Source: Streptomyces liliiviolaceus
Lineage (GTDB): Bacteria; Actinomycetota; Actinomycetes; Streptomycetales; Streptomycetaceae
DNA: 64,000 bases
Assembly (NCBI RefSeq): GCF_018070025.1
Contig: NZ_JAGPYQ010000001.1
Span: 6,076,001 to 6,140,000, forward strand
Direction of reading: 5' to 3'
Of this stretch, positions 1-7,665 are shown one piece after another. The notes beneath the pieces were generated by a model. That model saw only the letters and a program-made list of their open reading frames with translations, searched no databases and was not told where the DNA came from. Made by a program: the position numbers and the translations under genes. The stretch's first letter is position 1. Every line of letters begins with the position of its first letter.

Positions 1-199
1 TCTCGGGGCGCGGCCAGCTGGGCGGGGTCGCGTTCACGTCCCGCCGGAACGCCATCCGCATGCCGTCGGCGCCCTGGATCTCCACCCGGTTCGCCGTCGC
101 GTCGGTCTCCTCGCCGTCGAGGAACTCCTTGTAGAACGCGGCGAGTTTCTCGGGCTCCGAGCAGTCGAGAACCACGAAGCCTGCTGTTACCACTGTCAT
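1..199 (-). CDS. VOC/glyoxalase-fold protein, 5' part only
   Basis: The first 66 codons of a minus-strand gene that runs off the left edge. The start ATG is preceded by a GGAGGAGA ribosome site. The N-terminus (MTVVTAGFVVLDC followed by a helix containing LAAFYKEFLDGEE) and the strand with the MRMAFRR segment are typical of small single-domain vicinal-oxygen-chelate proteins of the glyoxalase/bleomycin-resistance fold. Substrate cannot be inferred, and the metal ligands lie mostly in the missing part. Confidence 0.7.
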   Translation of the reverse strand, partial: MTVVTAGFVVLDCSEPEKLAAFYKEFLDGEETDATANRVEIQGADGMRMAFRRDVNATPPSWPRPE

Positions 200-448
200 G
201 TCTCCTCCGAAGACCGGTCGAGCGCGAACGGCCCTCCGCCCACTGCTCGTCGACCGGGTACCCCGTGGCGTGACGAACAGCCCGCGCGACAGGTCGCGGC
301 ATAGATCATTTACGATCAGGGCAGCCTCGTAGCGCACATCGAGTCAACTTTCGCCTCAGGAAGCGCAGTTCGAGTCAGCGGACGTCACTTCGGCACGCCC
401 GCGCGCAGGGGTGGGGGCCCTGTGAATTCGTATCAAGGAAGGACGCGA

Positions 449-1480
449 ATGCCGCAGGACGTCAGGTTCGACCTCCCCTTCGCCACCCCGGTCAGTACAC
501 ATCTCGACTACGCCCAGGCCCGCCATCTGCGCTGGGTGTGGGACAAGGGCCTGGTGCGCAGCAACGCCGGCTTCGAGGAGTACCGGTCGTGGGATCTGCC
601 CCAGGCCGCCGCCCGCACCTATCCGCACGCCTCCGCCGACGACATGGTCGTCCTGATGAACTGGTTCTCGCTGGCCTTCCTCTTCGACGACCAGTTCGAC
701 TCGGGCAGGCCCGACCGTGCCGACCGCATAGCGGAGGTGGCGCGGGAACTCATCGTCACCCCGCTGCGGCCCGCGGGCATCACCCCCCGGGTGTCCTGTC
801 CGATCACGGTCGCCTGGGCCGAGGTCTGGGCCCATCTTTCGGATGGCATGTCCCTGACATGGCGTACGCGGTTCGCGGCGTCCTGGGGCCGTTTCCTGGT
901 GGCGCACACCGAGGAGGTCGACCTCGCCTCCCGCGGCCTGGCCGGCACGCTCGACCTCCAGGAGTACGCGGCGTTCCGTCGCCGTACGGTGGGCATCCAC
1001 CACAGCATCGACGCCGGGGAACGCAGCCGCGGCTTCGAGGTGCCCGCCGCGGCGGAGGCGCATCCGCTGATGGAGAGGATGCGGGACCTCGCCGCCGACA
1101 CCATCGGCTTCATGAACGACATCCACTCCTTCGAGCGCGAGAAACGCCGGGGGGACGGCCACAACCTGATAGCCGTCCTGCACCGCGAGCGGCGCTGCAG
1201 CTGGCAGGAGGCGGCCGACGAGGCGATCCGGATGACCTCGGCGTGCCTCGCCGAGTACCTCGAACTGGAGTCGCAGGTACCGAAGATGTGCGACGAGCTG
1301 GGCCTGGACGAGGAGGAGCGGGACAGGGTCCGGATGGGCGTCGAGGCGATCCAGCACTGGATCAACGGCAACTACGAATGGGCGCTGACCTCGGGCCGCT
1401 ACGCCGCGGACAAGGAGACCCCCGCGTCCCAGGCGGAACTGGCGGGCAAGGGCTCCCTGGACGACCTCTTGGCGGTCTGA
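449..1480 (+). CDS. Class I terpene synthase (probable sesquiterpene cyclase)
   Basis: A 343-residue class I terpene cyclase, the usual bacterial length, expected to ionise farnesyl (or geranyl) diphosphate and cyclise it. Visible motifs are the aspartate-rich metal site DDQFD at residues 80-84, the NSE triad N223-S227-E231 in NDIHSFERE, an upstream RRRTVG segment consistent with the pyrophosphate sensor, and a C-terminal NYEWALTSGRY with the conserved RY pair. The frame is open from a GTG at 422, but the ATG at 449 has AAGGAAGG six bases upstream and is the better start. It converges on the conservon P450 and is followed by a strong terminator hairpin. Product identity cannot be read from sequence; an oxidising partner could be the neighbouring P450, although the two genes are not co-transcribed. 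Confidence 0.92.
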   Translation: MPQDVRFDLPFATPVSTHLDYAQARHLRWVWDKGLVRSNAGFEEYRSWDLPQAAARTYPHASADDMVVLMNWFSLAFLFDDQFDSGRPDRADRIAEVARELIVTPLRPAGITPRVSCPITVAWAEVWAHLSDGMSLTWRTRFAASWGRFLVAHTEEVDLASRGLAGTLDLQEYAAFRRRTVGIHHSIDAGERSRGFEVPAAAEAHPLMERMRDLAADTIGFMNDIHSFEREKRRGDGHNLIAVLHRERRCSWQEAADEAIRMTSACLAEYLELESQVPKMCDELGLDEEERDRVRMGVEAIQHWINGNYEWALTSGRYAADKETPASQAELAGKGSLDDLLAV

Positions 1481-1491
1481 CAACGATATCG

Positions 1492-1527
1492 CGGCCCCTC
1501 TTCGGCACCACCACCGAAGAGGGGCCG
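1492..1527 (+). terminator. Intrinsic terminator of terpene synthase
   Basis: A perfect 14-bp stem (1492-1505 pairing with 1514-1527) with an 8-base CACCACCA-type loop begins 11 bases after the terpene synthase stop codon. There is no U-tract, as is usual in Streptomyces. Confidence 0.8.
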
Positions 1528-1528
1528 C

Positions 1529-1560
1529 CCCTCAAGGGGCGCGGGGAACTGCGCGCCCGG
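1529..1560. repeat. Dispersed palindromic intergenic repeat
   Basis: A copy of the repeat whose core is AGGGGCGCGGGGAACTGCGC, with a short CCCCT/AGGGG hairpin at one end. The same core recurs at more than ten places in this window, nearly always between genes. Confidence 0.8.
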
Positions 1561-1666
1561 CCCCCACGCACCCGCAGAGAACCCACACCCCAAAGAACGG
1601 CCGAAGGCCCGCCGCCCGCCGCCCGGCGAACGGGCGAACGGGCCTGCGGGCGACGGGGCTACGGGC

Positions 1667-2923
1667 CTAGACGGCGAACTGAACGGGCAACCGGTCCAAC
1701 CGTGACTCCCACGTGGACGCGGTAGCCGTGAGCTCCTCCGGAGCCACCGCGAGCCGCAACCCCGGCAACCGGTGCAGCAGCACATCGACGGCGGTCTCGA
1801 TGATCGCCTGCCCGATGTTCTGCCCCGGGCATTCGTGCGGCCCCCCGCTGAACGCCAGATGCGACTGGTTGCCGTGCACGGAGACACCCACGTCGGGCCG
1901 GATCTCCGGATCGATGTTGCCCGCGGTCAGGCCGAGCACCAGCAGGTCGCCCTCCTGGAGCCGGTGCCCGCCGAGCTCCATGTCCGCGGTCGCGAACCGC
2001 CCCGGCAGAACGGCCAGCGGCGGAGTGTTCCACATGACCTCCTCCACGACGGCGGAGATGTTCAACTGCCCGCTGATCAGCCCGGAGAGCCGCCCCTCGT
2101 CGGTGAGGACCAGTTGCAGCACCCGGGCCAGCAGGTTGCTGGTCGTGGTGTGCGCGGTGATCAGCACCAGCCGCAGATGGTTGACGATCTCGTCCTCGTC
2201 GAGGTCGGCGTGGTGTTCCAGCAGCCCGGTGGTGAAGTCGGAACCGGGCTCCACCCGCTTGCGCTCGGTGAGTTCGCCGAGGATCTGCATGATGCGGTCG
2301 TTGTGGGCGAGCGCCTCGGCGCCACCCTTGATGACCTGCGCCGACGACTCGGCGAGCCGCCGCCCCTCGCTCTCCGCGAGCCCGAACACCCTGGTCAGTA
2401 CGAGCATCGGCAGGTACTCGGCGTACTCGGACACCAGGTCGGCGGTGCCCGCCCCGGCGAACGCGTCGATCTGCTTGTTGGCGAAGTGCGTGACATGGCG
2501 GCGGATGCCGCGACCCGAGACGGCCTGCAGGTTGTCGGTGACGGCGCTGCGCAGCCTGCGGTGCGGCTCGCCGTCCTGCGACACGCAGTCGGGCCGCCAG
2601 CCCACCATCTGTATCAGCGGTGAGGTGCTCTCGACGCGGCCCTCCTTCCAGTCCCGCCAGATCCGCGAATCCCGGCTGAACTGGCGGGGGTTGTCGAGCA
2701 CCCGCCGGTTCTCCCGGTAGCCGAGCACCAGCCAGGCGGGCACGTCGCCCTCCAGCAGGACCGGCGCGACGGGCCCGTGCTCCTTGCGCAGCCGCCCGTA
2801 GATGCCGATCGGGTCGACGGCGGCCTCGGGCCCGTAGAGCCGGGTGAGGTCCGCTCCCCCGCCGTGCGCGACCGGGCAGCCGCGCGGGGCTTCGGGGCCG
2901 TCGTTTAAGGGCTGCTCGGTCAT
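1667..2923 (-). CDS. cvnE: Conservon-linked cytochrome P450 lacking the ExxR arginine
   Basis: A 418-residue P450 forming the last gene of the conservon operon; its ATG overlaps the GTPase stop (ATGA). The haem-thiolate loop FSGGPHECPG (Cys365) and the P450-like AGNIDP segment are intact. The I-helix reads ITAHTTTSN, without the usual acidic residue before the threonine. In the K-helix the expected ExxR is EVMW (residues 295-298), so the arginine is tryptophan. Loss of ExxR is known for the CYP157 family of Streptomyces, and conservon P450s (RarE of cvn9 in S. coelicolor) are known regulatory-locus members. Codon 6 is TTA, the rare leucine codon read by the bldA tRNA, so translation may be restricted to later development. 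Whether it is a catalytic oxygenase, a partner of the nearby terpene synthase, or a signalling component is open. Confidence 0.88.
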   Translation of the reverse strand: MTEQPLNDGPEAPRGCPVAHGGGADLTRLYGPEAAVDPIGIYGRLRKEHGPVAPVLLEGDVPAWLVLGYRENRRVLDNPRQFSRDSRIWRDWKEGRVESTSPLIQMVGWRPDCVSQDGEPHRRLRSAVTDNLQAVSGRGIRRHVTHFANKQIDAFAGAGTADLVSEYAEYLPMLVLTRVFGLAESEGRRLAESSAQVIKGGAEALAHNDRIMQILGELTERKRVEPGSDFTTGLLEHHADLDEDEIVNHLRLVLITAHTTTSNLLARVLQLVLTDEGRLSGLISGQLNISAVVEEVMWNTPPLAVLPGRFATADMELGGHRLQEGDLLVLGLTAGNIDPEIRPDVGVSVHGNQSHLAFSGGPHECPGQNIGQAIIETAVDVLLHRLPGLRLAVAPEELTATASTWESRLDRLPVQFAV

Positions 2924-3534
2924 CGGGACTCCAGTGCGACCGCGGAGCGATCCTTGAGGTGCCGTATCAGCGCGATGAGCACATCACGGCTGGAGGCCCG
3001 GTCGCGGGCGTCGCAGGCCACCACCGGGATGTCCGGGGAGATGTCCAGGGCGTCCCTGATCTCCTCGACCGGGTGGTCCTTGGAGTCCGGGAACACGTTC
3101 AGGGCGATCACGAACGGGACGTTCTGCCGCTCCATCTCCTCGATGGCCCGGAAGCTGGAGGCCAGCCTGCGGGTGTCGACGAGGACCACCGCTCCGAGGG
3201 CGCCTTTGAAGAGGCCGTTCCACAGGAACCAGAATCGTTCCTGCCCGGGGGTGCCGAACAGGTAGAGCATCAGCTGGTCGTTGATGCCGATCTTGCCGAA
3301 GTCCAGGCTGACCGTGGTCTCCTGCTTGTCCGCCACCCCGATCAGGTTGTCGACGTCGGCGCTGGCCTGGGTCAGCGTCTCCTCGGTGGTGAGCGGCTTG
3401 ATGTCGCTGACGGACCGGACCATGGTGGTCTTTCCGGTGCCGAATCCGCCGGCGATCATCACCTTCACCGAGCGGGCACCGGCCGCGCCGTCGGCCGGAT
3501 CGCGGTCGGGATGGTCAAAGCCTTTGAAGTCCAC
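2920..3534 (-). CDS. cvnD: Conservon GTP-binding protein CvnD
   Basis: A 204-residue small GTPase-like protein (Ras/MglA-like fold) of the conservon complex. It has a P-loop GGFGTGKTT near residue 26, a switch-II equivalent FGTPGQERFWFLW, and a degenerate G4 region (ALNVFP) characteristic of this family. The GTG start at 3534 is preceded by GAGGAGG and lies 20 bases inside the end of cvnC. The frame stays open further upstream, but that part is read through cvnC. In S. coelicolor the four conservon proteins assemble at the membrane and resemble a G-protein signalling module; by homology this protein is the switch. Confidence 0.93.
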   Translation of the reverse strand: MDFKGFDHPDRDPADGAAGARSVKVMIAGGFGTGKTTMVRSVSDIKPLTTEETLTQASADVDNLIGVADKQETTVSLDFGKIGINDQLMLYLFGTPGQERFWFLWNGLFKGALGAVVLVDTRRLASSFRAIEEMERQNVPFVIALNVFPDSKDHPVEEIRDALDISPDIPVVACDARDRASSRDVLIALIRHLKDRSAVALESR

Positions 3535-3886
3535 TGAGTACCTCCTCAAGGAGCGCGAGGTCGGGCCCGCGACCGGCGCCTGACGCCGGGATGGGATCAC
3601 GGGCCTCAACGCGGCCTGCGTCCAGCAGATCGGCCAAGAGCACCGCGAGAATGTTGAAGGGCAGTCCGAGGTGGGCGCCGAGTTCGGCCACCGACAACGG
3701 ATCACGGCAGCGCCGGAGGATCTCCTCGTGTTCGTGCTGAAGGCCGGGACCGGCCACCGCACGGGAGGTGATGAGGGTCGCCACGTCAAGGCTCGACGAC
3801 GAACCGCCCGGTCCGCTGCGACCGCCCGTGAGGACGTAGTAGCGCTCAAGACCGGACGGGTCCGTGGGTCGACGGGGACCACTCAT
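3515..3886 (-). CDS. cvnC: Conservon protein CvnC (DUF742)
   Basis: A 123-residue DUF742 protein with a winged-helix-like core: the segment around LSVAELGAHLGLPFNILAVL is a recognisable helix-turn-helix. Its start ATG overlaps the cvnB stop (ATGA) and its own end overlaps cvnD, so the genes are translationally coupled. In characterised conservons CvnC binds the other three members. The RYYVLTGGR segment near the N-terminus is a family hallmark. Confidence 0.93.
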   Translation of the reverse strand: MSGPRRPTDPSGLERYYVLTGGRSGPGGSSSSLDVATLITSRAVAGPGLQHEHEEILRRCRDPLSVAELGAHLGLPFNILAVLLADLLDAGRVEARDPIPASGAGRGPDLALLEEVLSGLQRL

Positions 3887-4293
3887 CCAGAGTGCTCCTC
3901 CAGGCGCGGAGTGGTGCCGAGGAGCTCACCCATCCTGCGGGCCAGGTCCCTCATCTGATGGCCGAGGAGGCCCTGGTCGAGCCCTTCCCTGGCCAGGACG
4001 CCGAGGTAGGTCTCCACACCCGCGCGCACCACGAAGAGGTGACCACCGTCGACCTCGATCATCGCGAGGCGCAGTTGCCCGGCGTACTTGGGGAACTGCT
4101 CGGCCACCGGCTGGGCCAGCGCCTGCAGTCCCGCCACCACGGCGGCGAAGCGGTCCACGTCGTCGGGGTCGTCCGCGCCGTAGGAGGTGATGGCCTTTCC
4201 GTCGCTGGAGGCGACAAGGGCGAAGCGGATCTCCTTGATGCTGTCGACCAGATCGCGGAGCGCCCAGCTCACGTCGGTTCCCTGTTGCGTCAT
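3883..4293 (-). CDS. cvnB: Conservon roadblock/LC7 protein CvnB
   Basis: A 136-residue roadblock/LC7-fold protein, related to the regulatory partners (MglB-like) of small bacterial GTPases. It opens with a helix and the strand FALVASSDGKAI, followed by a second strand pair ending in LFVVRAG. It begins five bases after the cvnA stop codon and overlaps cvnC by four bases. By family role it modulates or scaffolds the CvnD GTPase downstream of the CvnA sensor. Confidence 0.94.
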   Translation of the reverse strand: MTQQGTDVSWALRDLVDSIKEIRFALVASSDGKAITSYGADDPDDVDRFAAVVAGLQALAQPVAEQFPKYAGQLRLAMIEVDGGHLFVVRAGVETYLGVLAREGLDQGLLGHQMRDLARRMGELLGTTPRLEEHSG

Positions 4294-4298
4294 GAGGA

Positions 4299-5915
4299 CT
4301 AGTCGCTCTCTTCCGTGCGGTGCTCTGTGGACTCGGCGCCGGAGGCCGGCTCACGGTCGGCGATCGGCTCACGCCCGGCCGTGGCGAAGGCGGCCAGGCC
4401 CGTGAAGGACGCGTCCGGCGGTACCGCGTGCGAGGCGGTGGCGGTGGAGTCGTCGTCCTGTGCGGCCGGCTCGGGACGCTCGGACCCGGGTCGCCTGCGG
4501 CGCCTGGGCAGACCGCCGGGTGTGGTGTCCCCGGTCTCCTCCGGCTGCGCGGCCGTGTCCGCCGTCTCGCTCCCGACGGCCTCGGTGTCCGGCGCGGCCG
4601 TGACCTGGGCGGCCGGGGCCGGTGCGGTGACGGCGGCGGGCAGCTGGCTGAAGTACTTGTGAGGCACCACGACGACCACCGAGGTACCGAGCCAGGGCGA
4701 GTCCGCGAAGGTGACCCTGATGCCGTACCGGCGGGCCAGTACTCCCACCACCCGCAGACCGAGGTGCGCGTCCTCGGACACGCCGCCGATACCGGGGCCG
4801 GGGGCCATGCCTTCGAGCGCCTGGAGCGCCTCCTGCTTCTTCTCCTCGCTCAGGCCCTTGCCGGAGTCCTGGATCTCGACGCCGACGCCGTTCGGGACCT
4901 CCTTGCCCGACACGATCACGGGCTCGGTGGGCGGGGAGTAGCGCGCCGCGTTGTCCAGCAGATGGGCGAAGATCAGCGTGAGGTGGTCCACCAGACCGCC
5001 GTCGACGCCCAGTTCGGGCAGGTACTGCACCTGGACGCGGTCGAAGTCCCTGATCCGGCCGATGCCGCCGCGCACCACACTGAGCAGCCGCTGCGGTTCC
5101 TGCCACTGACGGCCGGGCCGGTCGGTGCCGCCGAGTACGCCGATGCTCGCCGCCAGGGAGTCGGCGGGGCCGAGCTCCTGGTCCAGCTCCATCAGCCCCT
5201 GGGCGACGGACGGCAGCCTGCCGTGCTCGCCCTGCATCTCGTGCAGCCGGCCGCGCAGCTTGCTCGTCAGTACATGGATACGGCTGCCGATGCTGACGAC
5301 GGCCTGCTCGGCGGAGGTGGAGCGGTCGAGCTCCTGCTCCACACCCATGAGGGCGGTCCTGAGCGCCTTGCGCAGCGCTGCCTGCAGATCGGCGCCGACG
5401 TCGGCGCCCTGGCCGGCCGTGGGCAGCAGGTCGTCGATGGAGTCACCGGCCCGCAGCCGCTCCAGCGCCTCGGGCAGCAGTGCGTCGGCGAGCCGGGCGA
5501 CCGCGGCGAGCTGGCGGTCCAGCTGTTCCTGCCAGGCCCGGTTCTGCTCGGCGATCCGCGTCTCGTAGGCCGTGGCCCGCTCGGCGAGCTGTGCGTCGTG
5601 GGCGGCGCGCTCGGCGGTGTGCTGGCGTTCGAGGCCGGCCACGTGCTGCTGCCACTGCTGGGCGTGTTCGGCCTGCGCGTTTCTGAACTCACCCGCGCTG
5701 CTGCGCAGTTGACGCTGGGAGCGGATCAGGAGCCGTACGCTGACGGCGCTCGCGGCCGTGACGACGACGCCGGAGACGATCGCGGGTATTCGGACCTGGT
5801 CGGAGCCGACGACCGCGGCGACGACGGTGCCGGCCCCTAAGGCCAGTGGCAGCAGCCACCAGCCGTACCAGGGGACCGGTGCCCGCGCCGCCGGTGGCGG
5901 AGTGGCAAGTTCCAT
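4299..5915 (-). CDS. cvnA: Conservon membrane sensor CvnA (histidine-kinase-like ATPase)
   Basis: A 538-residue membrane protein with two N-terminal membrane helices (about residues 15-36 and 43-65), a long coiled-coil-rich segment full of Q, E and A (about 70-160), a GHKL ATPase domain and a disordered Pro/Ala/Thr-rich tail. The ATPase N-box HLLDNAARYSPP and G1-box DSGKGL are clear. No H-box autophosphorylation motif is evident, as in other CvnA proteins. Two ATGs lie six bases apart; the inner one (5915) sits six bases from a GAAGG site and is chosen, the outer (5921) abuts it. First gene of the cvnABCD-P450 operon. Confidence 0.93.
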   Translation of the reverse strand: MELATPPPAARAPVPWYGWWLLPLALGAGTVVAAVVGSDQVRIPAIVSGVVVTAASAVSVRLLIRSQRQLRSSAGEFRNAQAEHAQQWQQHVAGLERQHTAERAAHDAQLAERATAYETRIAEQNRAWQEQLDRQLAAVARLADALLPEALERLRAGDSIDDLLPTAGQGADVGADLQAALRKALRTALMGVEQELDRSTSAEQAVVSIGSRIHVLTSKLRGRLHEMQGEHGRLPSVAQGLMELDQELGPADSLAASIGVLGGTDRPGRQWQEPQRLLSVVRGGIGRIRDFDRVQVQYLPELGVDGGLVDHLTLIFAHLLDNAARYSPPTEPVIVSGKEVPNGVGVEIQDSGKGLSEEKKQEALQALEGMAPGPGIGGVSEDAHLGLRVVGVLARRYGIRVTFADSPWLGTSVVVVVPHKYFSQLPAAVTAPAPAAQVTAAPDTEAVGSETADTAAQPEETGDTTPGGLPRRRRRPGSERPEPAAQDDDSTATASHAVPPDASFTGLAAFATAGREPIADREPASGAESTEHRTEESD

Positions 5916-5971
5916 CTGCATCCTTCAAAGCAACACGATCGAACAGGGGGGAAACTCGGGGGGCTGCACTC

Positions 5972-5996
5972 GTCACAGGGTGGTCGACCCCGTGAC
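5972..5996. promoter_or_regulatory. Imperfect palindrome upstream of conservon operon
   Basis: A 25-bp imperfect dyad with GTCAC...GTGAC ends and GGG...CCC inner arms lies about 57 bases upstream of cvnA. It may be an operator for the conservon. The gene-free stretch 5916-6311 otherwise holds only the hairpin at 6246-6271; I see no clear promoter or small gene in it. Confidence 0.35.
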
Positions 5997-6245
5997 AGGC
6001 ATGCATGGAGAGCGAGTAACAACCGATTGTCGTTGCGTCAACTCGCCTCACCTCAGGGAACCTTATCGGTTCCGATCCCCAATGGATCACCGCGCCCGAC
6101 CCCTCGCCGTGAAGGTTTCGTTACGCTCCCACCAGGCCCTTTGCCTCGACAAATCCCTTGACTCCCCATCATGATCCAACATGGGCGGGGTAAATAGGTG
6201 CATACGCCACGGGCTACTGGCCGGGATCCGTCCTTCTCATGGCCG

Positions 6246-6271
6246 AGGCCCCGCCGTGAGCGACGGGGCCT
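6246..6271 (-). terminator. Hairpin downstream of ccr operon
   Basis: An 11-bp stem with one mismatch and a TGAG loop, about 40 bases past the stop of the carboxylase/reductase gene. It probably ends the FAAL-PKS-esterase-ccr transcript. Confidence 0.6.
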
Positions 6272-6311
6272 GGACGCGTCCGAGCCATTACCGCGGGTTA
6301 CTACGATTTGG

Positions 6312-7616
6312 TCACGCCGGGCGGGCGACCTGCTCCCTGCGCGCCTGGTCGGTGACACCGAGACCGGGCTCCGGGGCCAGCGAGAGGACGCCGACCTTGC
6401 CCAGGTGGGTGTTGCTCTGGACCAGTCTGGCCGCCTCCGCCGTGTCGGTGAGGGGATAGGTCTCGGTGAGCGCGGGGGCCACATGGCCGAGGTCGAGGAG
6501 ACGGTGCACGGCGGCCTGCTCATGGAGGTTGGAGCCATGGCTGCCGATGACCCGCTTGAGCCGCATCCACAGATAGCGGTTGTCGAACTCGTGCTGGTAA
6601 CCGGTGCTGGAACCACAGGTGACCACCGCGCCACCACGGCGGACGACGAAGACGGAGACACCGAACGTGGCCCGGCCCACGTGCTCGAAGACGATGTGCG
6701 GGTCCTCCCCCGTCGCGGCCCGGATCCGCCTGCCGAGGCGTTTGCCGACGACGGAGGGGTCCGCGGGCGCCTCACCGCCGCCGAGCCCGATCTCCTCCCG
6801 GTCGATGACCACGTGACACCCGAGGCGGCGGGCGTACTCCGCCTTGCGCTCGCTGCTGACCACACCCACGGCGATCCCGCCGCCGTTGCGGACCAGTTGG
6901 ACCGCGTACGCGCCGAGCCCGCCGGCCGCCCCCCAGATCAGGACCACGTCGCCCTGGGTCATCCGGGCACCCCGGTCACTGACGAGCATGCGGTACGCCG
7001 TGCCCGCGCACAGCGGGTTCGAGGCGGCCTCCTCCCAGGTCAAGTGGGCCGGTTTGGGCAGGAGTTGGCTGGCCCGGGCGACGGCGTAGTGGGCGAGTGC
7101 GCCGAAGTTGGTCTCGAAGCCCCAGGCCAGCATGCCGTTGCCGAGCATGCCGTCGGCGTGGGTCGCCGGGTCCTCCTCGTCGACATAGACCGGGCTCACC
7201 ACGACCTGGTCGCCGACCTGCCATCTGCGCACACCCGAACCGGCGCGGACGACGACTCCGGAGGCGTCCGAGCCGATCACGTGGAACGGCTGGTCGTGCC
7301 GGGCCGCCCACCGGTCCTGGCGGCCGAAGTGCTTCAGGAAGGAGAAGGTCGGGATGGGCTCGAACATCGCCGACCAGACGGTGTTGTAGTTGATGCCGCT
7401 CGCCATGACGGCCACCAGCACCTCGTTCGGGGCGAGTTCGGGCATCGGTACGTCACCGAGGTGGATCGACTTGCGGACGTCCTTGTCGGCCACTCCGGCG
7501 AAACTGTCCACGTCCTCCGCGCGCAGATGGGCGGCGGTGTAGCGGCCGGGGACGGGAAGGTGGGCCAGTTCCGTGCGGTCGGCTCCCGCGACGACGGCCT
7601 GCGCCAGCGCGTCCAT
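6312..7616 (-). CDS. ccr: Crotonyl-CoA carboxylase/reductase
   Basis: A 434-residue medium-chain dehydrogenase/reductase of the crotonyl-CoA carboxylase/reductase family, which reductively carboxylates 2-enoyl-CoAs with NADPH and CO2 to (2S)-alkylmalonyl-CoA. The Rossmann motif GAAGGLGAYAVQ is at about 229-240. Residues matching the CO2-binding set known from this family appear present: N78 in GINYNTVW, F167-E168 in AWGFETNFG, and H360 in IGSH. AAGGAGG precedes the ATG. It is the last gene of the FAAL-PKS-esterase operon (49-base gap after the esterase), which suggests that it makes the extender unit for that PKS rather than serving only primary metabolism. Chain length of its enoyl substrate cannot be read from sequence. 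Confidence 0.92.
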   Translation of the reverse strand: MDALAQAVVAGADRTELAHLPVPGRYTAAHLRAEDVDSFAGVADKDVRKSIHLGDVPMPELAPNEVLVAVMASGINYNTVWSAMFEPIPTFSFLKHFGRQDRWAARHDQPFHVIGSDASGVVVRAGSGVRRWQVGDQVVVSPVYVDEEDPATHADGMLGNGMLAWGFETNFGALAHYAVARASQLLPKPAHLTWEEAASNPLCAGTAYRMLVSDRGARMTQGDVVLIWGAAGGLGAYAVQLVRNGGGIAVGVVSSERKAEYARRLGCHVVIDREEIGLGGGEAPADPSVVGKRLGRRIRAATGEDPHIVFEHVGRATFGVSVFVVRRGGAVVTCGSSTGYQHEFDNRYLWMRLKRVIGSHGSNLHEQAAVHRLLDLGHVAPALTETYPLTDTAEAARLVQSNTHLGKVGVLSLAPEPGLGVTDQARREQVARPA

Positions 7617-7665
7617 GGTGGTTCCTCCTTGGGTGGGGGTCGGCTCGGGTCCGCTCGGGCGGAGG

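Noticed and set aside
3535..3882. N-terminal extension of the conservon GTPase
   Set aside because: The extra frame overlaps cvnC and shows no domain; a GAGGAGG site sets the GTG start at 3534.
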